A DNA stretch of 64,000 nucleotides from Siphonodentalium dalli (taxonomy: Eukaryota; Mollusca; Scaphopoda; Gadilida; Siphonodentaliidae), in assembly GCA_032622095.1 (NCBI GenBank), contig CP136062.1, positions 36,024,918-36,088,917 of the forward strand, in the 5' to 3' direction. The translations under genes and the position numbers were made by a program. How positions within the stretch are numbered: position 1 is the first letter of the stretch; each line of letters opens with the position of its first letter. The notes below the pieces were generated by a model that saw only the letters and a program-made list of their open reading frames with translations, was not told the origin of the DNA and searched no databases. Below are positions 54,986 to 64,000 of this stretch, piece after piece.

Positions 54986-55796
54986 CATCATGTGGTTTTC
55001 TGTCTGCAAAACATACCCTGAAATGTTGTGCAACCTGTGAGTGCATAAACGTATACCCTTAGTCTCACACCACTTGAAGTTTTACACCGGGATACACCGG
55101 AACAATTACTTGATTTCTCTCGGATAGAATGCATCGAGCCAGCAATAAATTGTCTGTATACGTGTCTCTCTCTATATATATAGCACTCACGACTACCTAT
55201 ATAAACATTGCTGAAATAGTCAAGATAGATGTAACAATACAATATCATACGGAGAGATTATATGTGAATTGTGATTTATTCTTGAATTATATATTCATAC
55301 TTATATGTGTCGAATTTATTTTATATATCTCGCATTGGGGCGTAAGTGGCGTGGGCCCGACTAGCCACCCACCCCAAGGGAACACGTTTAAAGGTTCCGT
55401 ACCCGATATGGCAACACACAACTACTTTTCTAGCCGACAATAATTTAATAATTTGGTCGAAGACATGAACGAGTGCATGTGTCACCCCTTATCCCACTCT
55501 CTGAATCCTGAATATACTAGTTAACATAGGGGGGTGTGAATCCTGCTTACCAATTAAGAAAATGTGGTACACATAAATAGAGGATCTACTACAAGTGCCC
55601 AGTTTATAGGCTGCAGCAATCTGGTTGGTGAAATTGAAACACGGCGATAAATTGACACGTAGAGTGTCACGAGATAGATGCCGTTGACCTCAGACGACAT
55701 AAGGGGGGAACGTAAAGCAATAAAGTACGTTTTTTATCAGCTTAGAAGATATGTGCATTGGTAGAGATGGGTCACACGGGGGAATCTACTGAATGC
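54986..55796. other. Downstream sequence without recognised features
   Basis: No gene supported. The last ~50 bases lead into the inverted-repeat-bounded segment described next. Confidence 0.4.
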
Positions 55797-56290
55797 CGCT
55801 CCGAGCGATGGGGCGCCGTTCCTCTTTGTATCCCCTATATGTACAGATATCTCCAATTCATTAAGAGATATATCCAATTGTTATGAAGATAGTTCCAATT
55901 GCCAAGGAGATAATTCCATATTAATATGGAGATATATCTAAATCGCTAGCAGATATCTCTTATTTCATTAGGAGATATCTCTAAATCACTAGGAGATATC
56001 TCCAAATATACGCGATTTGCAGATATCTCTTAATTCAGCAAGCAGATATCTCTAAACCACTAGCAGATATCTCTTAATTCATTATAAGATATCTCTAAAT
56101 CACTAGCAGATATATGTTAATTCACGAGGAGATATATTTAAATGGGCATGATTTAGAGATATATCTTAATACAGCTAAGAGATATCTATAAATCATTTGA
56201 AGATTAACGATGATATATCTCTTAGTCATTTGGAGATATATGTTAATGCTGTCGAATTGGATATATCTCTTCGTGATCGAGGAGATACCT
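55797..56290. repeat. AGATATCT array with unique outer border, left side
   Basis: The border CGATGGGGCGCCGTTCCTCT, TTGTATCCCCTAT is followed by about 20 loose units of 20-24 bp built on the palindrome AGATATCT (GGAGATATCTCTAAATCACT, AGCAGATATCTCTTAATTCA). The same border and array occur inverted at 59505-59622. Confidence 0.85.
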
Positions 56291-56642
56291 CTTATTCAGT
56301 TTCTGGTCAGAGAATATTAAGAATTTTTCCCCAGCAAGTGTTTATTTTTGTCAGCCATTATTTGTTGAGAGAATATTTTATGGGTTTATTTCGTTGTGTC
56401 AGAAGGCAGAACACGCGCTATTTTGGAGCATGTGCAACATAACCCGTTCAATGGACAAAAGGGGGAAAATGGCTGAAACCTGAAATTATGGTTCAGGCCC
56501 CTAAAACCCTAACTTGGGCACTTTTATAAAAAATCAACCGGCACCATGAAATTCTTCATCGAACAGTACCCTAGAAACCATTCTCAATATAAAGTGAACA
56601 CCATTTCCATAAAAAGCGAATTTATGAGACCGCTACTAACGC
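56291..56642. other. Interior of the bounded segment, left part
   Basis: No gene recognised. Confidence 0.4.
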
Positions 56643-56802
56643 CCAGTAAAACCAAAGTTACTGGAAATGACGTCCCAAAAATAAGATTTTAATCGAATTT
56701 ATAAATCGGTATCCTAATATAAATAATCATTAAATTAGGATACCGATCTATAAATTCGATTCAAACCTTATTTTTGGGACTTTAATCCAGTAACTGTGGT
56801 TA
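56643..56802. mobile_element. Hairpin element
   Basis: Left arm ACCAAAGTTACTGG, GACGTCCCAAAAATAAG, GAATTTATA, ATCGGTATCCTAATATAAAT; right arm is the reverse complement (AATTAGGATACCGATC, TAAATTCGATT, CTTATTTTTGGGAC, CCAGTAACTGTGGTT). About 70-bp arms, 13-bp loop. Confidence 0.75.
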
Positions 56803-57059
56803 GGCATCTCCGATAACCTAGGCATCGATGGCCTGTAGTGCACTGGACACCATCCCTGAGACCCAGCCCTTTTGTCGATAAAAATGTGACTTTCACTTTT
56901 CACTTTCGTTTCATGTTTTCCCATTTTTCGAAATGTCACAGAATGATATGTATATAATCTGAAACAGGCCCCCGAATGGAGCCTTTATTCGGCATCTGAG
57001 GGGCTTGCGGCCACTGCACAAATGGGCCTCTGTGTATTAGAGACCTGTGGCGCACATAT

Positions 57060-57216
57060 ATACACAGAACGACACGATGTGTAAATTGGTTTGTCGATAC
57101 GGCACGAGTGCTGTCGCGGAAGGATATAACGAGAGGCTCTTGCCTCGAGTTCTATCCTTCCGCGAAAGCACGAGTGCCGTATCGACAAACCCATTTACAC
57201 ATCGTGTCGTTCTGTG
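57060..57216. mobile_element. Near-perfect hairpin element
   Basis: Arms GAACGACACGATGTGTAAAT, TTGTCGATACGGCACGAGTG, CTTTCGCGGAAGGATA and their reverse complements are separated by about 15 bases (GAGAGGCTCTTGCCTCGAG). A diverged relative lies inverted at about 36.17-36.48 kb, with matching flanking sequence (CATCACACATGACA / TGTCATGTGTGATG). Confidence 0.8.
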
Positions 57217-59261
57217 TTTATTACACGATTCGCGTCCTAGAATCCGTGCATTAAAAATTCAGGATTAGAAAGTTTATTTAGGCTCATACAGGGCGTGTTT
57301 GTCATGTGTGATGATTCTTTTATTTAAATAGTTCCAGTTTCATGGTTGAGGCGAACGTCATGTACGTCATTTTACGTCAACGAGATGCGTATGGAACGTA
57401 CGTTCCATACGGATTTGTAAATATGGAAAAGCAATAACACTGTACTTCTAGGAACAAGCGTGTAATAAATAACAGATATATCATACCCTTTTAAATAGTT
57501 TTGATCATATTATTTTGCTACTTCAATATATCCTCGGGGAAATAGGTTCATATTGGACATAAATATTGACATCCGCTCATGGGAAAATTCAGGCTCCAAT
57601 ATGGTGTCCATAATGTCTGTTGTTATCGCAAAATACTGAATTTCTGCTGTTGGTGCTCCAATTAATGCCAAATTCGTAATAAATTGAAATATATACAAAC
57701 AGTTCTTTGTCATAAACCATATCTGTAGAATGCATTTTCCAAAATGGCCGCCAAAATGGACAAAATCGAATGAAATTTACAGTTTGTGCAAAATTGAAGA
57801 GCTTGTCCTATACGAGTGAACAATAATTGCAGAGTATATAATAAGAAAAACTTTTGATTAGAGATGTACGAATTATCTCTAATGTATCTCACGAGAGAGC
57901 AAACGGAACCAGGGTCTTATGGAACGGTTATATCTTGACTTTTGTGTGCCCAGAAACGGAAACATAACGCAGTTTTTTCAGTACTGCTTATCTTGAATCG
58001 TGTGATATATGTGTAATTAAACAGCTAAATTGGATTTAGTAGAGATGTATTGACTATGCGACCTTTTTCTAGAAGCAGAAAAATGTGTACTCCGAGCAGT
58101 CTCACGAATGTGACCGATCATCATTTATTTTTATATCTACAGCATGAAACCTTTCAAAATTAACTGATATAAAACGGTATGAAAGATATTCATATAGTAC
58201 TGGGTAAAATGCGTATATAATATTGCCCGTGTCTCAAAATTGTAGTCATAGTTGCCTCAGATCAAGTGATAAAACACGATTATTTCGCTTTTATCACAAA
58301 AATGCATTGTGGTATACCATGAACTAAACTTATTAAAACACGAAGGAGCACCATAGACTATCGTCAACAAATTCTAAACTTGACCAAAATCGCCTACATA
58401 CTCTGCGACAAAGAATGTGTTTATACCTGGAAATTATATTTGGTTGAATTCACCAAGGCCACATATACGCGAAACTTACTACGTTTTCTTCAACCGCATC
58501 ACCACGTTTACTCCTTGTCCATAATGTCGCACATAGCTGATGCACACAGAACCACAATTAATAATATTACGTGACTGTTCAACTTTGAAATAACATCTTA
58601 AACGGTGATCACTCGATATGTAGCATGATTATGTGAGTGGTAATGGTAAGATATTTTTCAAACAAAAATATACTGAAAACTAATAGTGTGCATTGCGTGG
58701 AAGCATACTCCAGTTGTAAAGTTTTGATTGAAGTAACTTTTAACAAAATTGTCGACAAAGAACACGGGTTGGTAGCAGCATGAAAATTAGTCTTACGTAC
58801 AATGTGTGTTGTACCGTCTCTTTGATCGGGTGAGATGTGGTGCTAATCTATTGCAGATATGAGTGTTTCTTTACAGTATAATAAATGCATTGCGAGATAT
58901 ATGTATGGTTTAATATCACCAGGAGTGTTGACAATTCCGGAAATATAACTAACATTTAGACCGCTAGAGTGTGCACTTAAATTTCGGCGTTACATTCAAT
59001 AATTAATCATCATGCCGAATGAAACTACCAAGCACTGTGAGGCGAAACATTAGTTCGTGTGTTGCATGTCCGATATTACCTTTAAAGATATTCAACAATC
59101 GACTTGTACATGTATATTACCATTACATATTTTCACTCCTATGTGGTTATCCAATATGTTGCTTTCTACGTTGTATTGCTTGGAGTTGTGGCCATATTGA
59201 CAGCCATTTCATGGCCACGGTTGTATAATTTTATGTGCGTGTCACTATATTCGCTCCGGTA
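57217..59261. other. Interior of the bounded segment, no gene recognised
   Basis: Two kilobases of AT-rich DNA. 57240-57330 pairs with 36.17-36.30 kb as part of the dispersed hairpin family. AAAATGGCCGCCAAAATGGA occurs near 57739. Open frames are short and motif-free. Confidence 0.4.
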
Positions 59262-59501
59262 CTATAATATAACACAAACTGGTATAACGGCAATGTATCG
59301 TATCATGACTTGTTTCGAGAACGGATGTAGTATAGACACCCATGTAGGACGCCATCTTGGATAACAAAGTTTCCCCAAAGCGGGATTTTGCAGGTTATTG
59401 ATATATTGTTCCTGAGGCTTGTCCGCGTCGAATGCCACACAAATCAGCTTATATCCAATTTCTTCCGGGTTGATCCCCAAATTTTTCTTCAACGACCACA
59501 C
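59262..59501 (-). pseudogene. Coding-like fragment, family unknown
   Basis: The minus-strand frame reads WSLKKNLGINPEEIGYKLIC, VAFDADKPQEQY, NNLQNPALGK, which has protein-like composition and GC content above its surroundings. I cannot name the family. It lies just inside the right AGATATCT array and could be a fragment of a captured gene. A CCAAGATGGCGTCC word in the same orientation near 59344-59357 resembles a 5' UTR/YY1-type context, but lies within the frame. Treat as tentative. Confidence 0.25.
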
Positions 59502-59504
59502 TAT

Positions 59505-59622
59505 AAGAGATATCTCGAAATCAATAGGAGATATATCTTAATTCACAAGGAGATCTCTTAACCACTAGCAGATATCTGCAAATAGGGGATAAATAGAGGA
59601 ACGGCGCCCCATACCGAGCAGC
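59505..59622. repeat. AGATATCT array and border, right side (inverted)
   Basis: About four array units, then ATAGGGGATAAATAGAGGAA and CGGCGCCCCAT, the reverse complement of the left border at about 55806-55840. Confidence 0.8.
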
Positions 59623-60275
59623 CAACGTGACACTCCGAGTTTTTGAGTCATTTCAGATACAGGAATTTAGAACTCAGGAGTCAGCACTAAACCAAAGATT
59701 CCGGACAAATGGAGAGATGTGTATTATCTGTTTTAGGTTCGCCCAGTAATATGGTTATTGTCCAGCACGCAGTAAGTGGTGGAGCGACAGAAAACACGAT
59801 ATATAATGTTATAGGTGTGTCAGAAAATGGTCAAGCATGACGAAAATGCCGGCAATGTTGACAAGACATCCATTATTTTGCACGGAAAAATACACTACTT
59901 GCTATTCACGATTAAATGTATTTGAAGCCAAATATTACCGCAAGCCGCTCCAGAAATTTTAGCCCAAAATTCCCCAGAATAAGCATGGTGGTGAAGGGTG
60001 GTGTAGCGATGATTTGCTAACGAGGCTGAACGGTGATAGTCAACGAGGCCCCTCCGAGTGACTATACATAGGATACGATTACCACAATGGAGCTTTACGT
60101 TTTGGTATATAAAATGCCACTGCTTTAGCCCGAGTTTCTCTAACTCGCAAATGCTATACTCCTTGATGATGGAAGATGGCGCAATTCACATAAAATAACT
60201 TGGCTGTGCATTGATTGTTGCATAAGAATTAAGGGTTATCCTGAATGTTATATCACTCCAACTGCACTGCGCTGA
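59600..60275. repeat. Left arm of a large diverged inverted repeat
   Basis: Read inverted against about 62360-63060: shared GACATCCATTATTTTGCACGG, ATTTAATCGTAAATAGCAAG on the partner strand, AATATT-CC-CAAGCCGC, CCAAAATTCCCC, GCGATGATTTGC, ACGTTTTGGTATATAAAATG and TTAAGGG-TATCCTGA. Arms about 650-700 bp. Confidence 0.75.
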
Positions 60276-62359
60276 GTGGTGCTAATATATTACTAAAATA
60301 GGCATGGACCCTACAATAATGAATATCCACTGATCTACAGTCTGTTCCAAAGATTCCAATAGAATAGAATATTTATTGCAATACACCAATTATATAGGCA
60401 GTTGCAGGTTACATAATGATTAAACATGCAAAACACAAAATGATATACATTGCGTTTAATAAATGTTGTATGCGAAACCGTGTCATGTTTTTTTCTTCAA
60501 ATTTACTCAGTTTTCAAAGATCCCCTTCTGAGAAAGTACAACCGGATCATGTTGCATACGGTATTTATTATCTTTACATCATAATTTCTCATAATATTTC
60601 GAAAATTTTCACTGTCACTCATGTTCGAAAATTCAGTCATAATCTTCAATATCTCGATATAGTATTTGCCTTAGATCTGAGTATTCACTACAAGCAATAA
60701 CAAAATGCATTTCAATTACAACACGTGTTGATCGCACATTGTGGAAATGTGAATAATACTATGGATTAAGGATTGTGCGGCCAATTTGAAAGATGTACTG
60801 AACTAACAAATCATATCAATAAGATAAGATAAGATAAGATGTAATGCAAAATACACCCAATGGGCAGTTGCACATATAATAAATACAACATATATCAACA
60901 TAAAGAATAATTTAACATGAGTAATCACATGCGATATGCATATATGTTCTCGTTAATTTCTGTCATAAAATCTCAGGTAAACTTGCTTTTGTTAGATATA
61001 TGTTTATGTTCTAACTCGCTTCGCTCGAACGAACATAAATGATTTTAAAAATAACGCTATTGAGATTATATAATGTTTATTAGGATAAACTCAGGTCTGC
61101 CGCAAACCGGCCCGAAATAACGGTTATGAAAAATAACAATAACAGTATACGAATTACCCTGCAACGGTCTCAGCCATGTTCGCAATGATCAGCTATTTGA
61201 AGGATTGAATGTTAGATGAGAAACGATACATCTCTGACCGAAAATAGCTGTCGCTTCATGGGTGGGAGGGGAGGGGCTTTAACCTGAGCGTAGAATGGCA
61301 AGACTATGCTGTCTTGGCCATGCACGTGGATTCGGGTGATTGATTAGATCCGTGAATCATGCGATGAATAGGTTCTGGGCTGATACTCGCTGTACACTGA
61401 TTGATCTGGCCTGATCTAGCTGACCGACGGAGCGTACATCTATAAACCCATATCATGCCAAATCTCAATCGTAGTTGCACTTCATTAAATAAATATATTG
61501 TCTCGAATGGTGAAGAAAGACCGGACCATGTCGCATAAATCTGAACTTTTCATAATTTGTCATTTCTAAGAAATGAGGGCACGTTTCAATTATGTCCTTT
61601 ACACACGTTTCACGAATACTTTCGTAGGCCTGTCATTCTAAGAATAAATGATATTCTGACTCAATATGTTTTGAATTACACGCAGAACACAATCTTTCTC
61701 TCACAGGTTTTGGGGGATGTTTGTGTCTACCTTTTTACGTCTTGCTATATCAAAATTGCACAGCTTTAGCCTGAGTTTCTCTGACTCCCTATTAACTTAT
61801 TTGTGTAATAAATGGTACTTATTTCATAGATAAGTTAATACCTAGGATCATTATGTCCTAATATTCCGAAGAAAAAAATGGGAATAAACCATTCCACACA
61901 TAAAAAGTATAAACTTGTCGATAAACAGGCGATAGCCCACATGTCTTCCAAAACTCATTTCTACAGCGTATATATATATGGAGCAAACGTTAGAGTCCCG
62001 TCAAAATTGTCCAATGTCTGCTCGTGTTGTGTGGCATGGGAATTTCGTCATTGCTCGTCTGTATCTGGAATACCTTGCCTATACATGGACCGCATCCTGC
62101 TTTCCTTGGTCGAATCTGTTTCTTCCTGTTTTTTCTTTTTTCTGAAAAATAGGACACAATGATCCTAATGATTAACTCACGTATGTACTAATATGTACAT
62201 ATTCGTATGTCTTGTTAGGTCAGTATATCTTTGGTCGGGCAATCGCTATCCCATATTATTATTCATGCACATATTGGAATATTTGGAACAGACTGTAGAT
62301 CAGAAAACATGAATTATTGCTGGATGTATGCCCATGATGCCTATTTTGAGTCAGCACAG
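60276..62359. other. Centre of the large inverted repeat
   Basis: No gene supported. Contains (AAGAT)n-like AATAAGATAAGATAAGATAA near 60815-60840, possibly a retroelement tail. The block CAGCTTTAGCCTGAGTTTCT at about 61757 repeats part of the left arm (CTGCTTTAGCCCGAGTTTCT at 60120), so the centre also holds repeat fragments. Confidence 0.45.
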
Positions 62360-63060
62360 TGCAGTTGGAGTCAATGGAGTGATAACAAATTAATTCAGGA
62401 TAACGTTATGTCAGTGCAAAAATAAACATACAGCCAAGTTATTTTATATGAATTGTGCCATCTTACCATCACCAAGAAGTAAAGCATTTGCGAGTCAGAG
62501 AAAATCAGACTAAAGCAGTGTCATTTTATATACCAAAACGTAAAACTCCATTATGATAATCGCACTCCTGTGTAGTCACTCTGAGGGGCTCGTTGACTAT
62601 GACCGTTCAGCCTCGTTGGCAAATCATCGCTTCACCCCTCAACGTTTTCCTCCGTCGGATGCTTATTCTGGGGAATTTTGGGCTAAAATTTCTGGGGCGG
62701 CTTGGGGTAATATTTGGCTTAAAATACATTTAATCGTAAATAGCAAGTATTGTATTTTTCCGTGCAAAATAATGGATGTCTTGTCAAAACTACCGGTATT
62801 TTCGTCATGGGTGATCATTGTCTGAAACACCTACAGCATTATATATTGTTTTTCTGTCGTGCCACCACTCACTGCATGCTGGACAATAAACATATTACTG
62901 GGCAAGCCTAAAGTACATAATACATACATGATATCTCTCCGTTTGTTCGGAATCTTTGGTTCAGTGCTGAGTTCTAAATTACACTCACCAAAACTGACCC
63001 AAACACTAGAAATGCCTCGTTGGCCACTCGGAGCGGCCTCCGATTGCTCGGAGCGGCCTT
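62360..63060. repeat. Right arm of the large diverged inverted repeat
   Basis: Partner of 59600-60275. It contains an open frame at 62553-62825, which is interrupted in the other arm and has no recognisable motif. Confidence 0.75.
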
Positions 63061-63289
63061 CGATCGATTCCCCCGTGTATATAGCCCGGACGAAGTCGGC
63101 ACATCAGATAGTATATAACAACATTCAATTGGGAGTCTTATTGAGCTTTCATTAACCAATGAACCTGATTCAACAAGGGTTCATTTAATATTATTCAAAC
63201 AATAGTAAGGCAGACCTATATGCCTGTTACACATTGCATAGATAATTTATATTGGCTATCAGCCATTATTAGCTCAACTTTACAAAGTA
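63061..63289. other. Short spacer
   Basis: Contains GCTCGGAGCGGCC twice (about 63027-63060 edge). Nothing else recognised. Confidence 0.4.
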
Positions 63290-64000
63290 AAGTTTGGGCT
63301 ATTGTCATGGGTTGGCGTCCTTCGTCCGTACGTCAAAAATTTCCTTCGGCACGCCCTGCAAGCTGTATCCCTCATCAAATCTTCACAAAATGTCATATGT
63401 ATCTTCAGGGTGGCTGGAGAGCCCTACAGGCTGTATCCCTCATCCGATCTTCACTAAACTTTATATGTAGCTTCAGGGTGATGGGAGCTATATATTTTTT
63501 TTCCGAAATCGATGATACCCGCCAGCAGCTATCTTTGATTTCCAATTTGAATCAATCGGCACACTCTATAGCTCGTATTTATGGCCGGATCATTTTTAAA
63601 TTTGCAGGCACGATTGTGATCACCTGTAGATGGGAGTCATCGAATTTGAACAAGTATTAATGAAAAACATGTCCACCGACAGCCAATTCGGATTTTACTC
63701 TTTGCATGACTAAATCCTTTGGTACAGCCTACAAACCACATCCCTCATCTGATGATCACCAAACTTCATATGGATCTTCCGGTGACCTCTAGATGGGAGC
63801 CTTCGAAATTCGTTGAAAAACATGGCCGCCAGTGGCCATCTTGGAATGTACTCTTTGTATGACCACATCCCTCATCCGATCATAACCAAACTTCAGACGA
63901 ATCCTCGGGATAACCTCTAGATGGGAGCCTCCTATTTTGACCGAAATTCGTTGAAAAACATGGCCGCCAGTGGCCATCTTGGAATTTACTCTTTGTATGA
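63290..64000. repeat. Dispersed GGCCGC-palindrome repeat, runs off the window
   Basis: Same family as 25015-26160: CATCCCTCATCCGATC, ACCAAACTTCA, CCTCTAGATGGGAGCC, ATTCGTTGAAAAACATGG, CCGCCAGTGGCCATCTTGGA and TTTACTCTTTGTATGA. About five units, continuing past 64000. Confidence 0.85.

Noticed and set aside
62231-62425. Short ORF with CSWSQWSDN resembling a TSP1 start
   Set aside because: Only the WSxW word matches; no following cysteine pattern, no splice acceptor, and it lies in the arm of a diverged inverted repeat 10 kb past the gene's poly(A) signal.
63220-63660. 146-codon ORF
   Set aside because: Lies mostly in the dispersed repeat with CATCCCTCATCCGATC units; protein is unrelated to anything and copies elsewhere are not open.

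Overview
The window looks like nuclear DNA of a marine invertebrate animal, perhaps a lophotrochozoan such as a mollusc or brachiopod; the phylum is a guess. Evidence: GT-AG introns of 5-25 kb, AT-rich DNA, many TACATGTA-type microsatellites, at least 20 minisatellite families, tRNA-derived SINE-like copies, relics of LINE-type ORFs, and many non-autonomous TIR or foldback elements. There is no sign of prokaryotic or viral gene organisation.

The one gene I can reconstruct occupies 2824-52697 on the + strand. Six exons (2824-3046, 10663-10833, 17045-17212, 22142-22309, 27533-27709, 52486-52697) have GT and AG borders, and every intron is phase 1. They join into a 1119-nt reading frame of 372 codons plus TAG. 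It predicts a secreted protein: signal peptide, four thrombospondin type 1 (TSP1) modules, and one long-form C-type lectin domain (CTLD) split by a 24.8-kb intron. AATAAA lies 105 nt after the stop. A decayed TSP1 exon (21680-21833) precedes exon 4, and probable decayed copies of the 5' part of the last exon lie at about 51275-51660 and 52250-52455. A second signal-peptide exon (711-852), also with a phase-1 GTAAGT donor, could be an alternative first exon or a separate small secreted peptide.

Intron 1 (3047-10662): 46-bp minisatellite, foldback element, 54-bp minisatellite, and a ~206-bp tandem repeat between 38-bp inverted repeats. Intron 2 (10834-17044): SINE, about 100 copies of a 37-bp repeat, and a second SINE. 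Intron 3 (17213-22141): an antisense broken retroelement-like ORF set (CCHC zinc knuckles, SGNH hydrolase, repeated C-terminal protein) and a MITE with a likely 8-bp target duplication. Intron 4 (22310-27532): 32-bp and 64-bp arrays and a repeat carrying a GGCCGC palindrome. Intron 5 (27710-52485): a segmental duplication, a TA-flanked element carrying what looks like a captured promoter and first exon, several TTAA-flanked MITEs (one with a nested MITE whose empty site is also in the window), a 384-bp satellite, 57-bp and 41-bp arrays, and a LINE reverse transcriptase relic.

Downstream of the gene (52698-64000) I see no confident gene: a TA microsatellite, a TTAA MITE, a 57-63-bp array, AGATATCT arrays at both ends of a ~3.8-kb inverted-repeat-bounded segment, strong hairpins, a large diverged inverted repeat (about 59.6-63.1 kb), and the interspersed GGCCGC repeat running off the end. 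Coordinates of repeats were read by eye and are approximate at the edges; exon borders were counted base by base.
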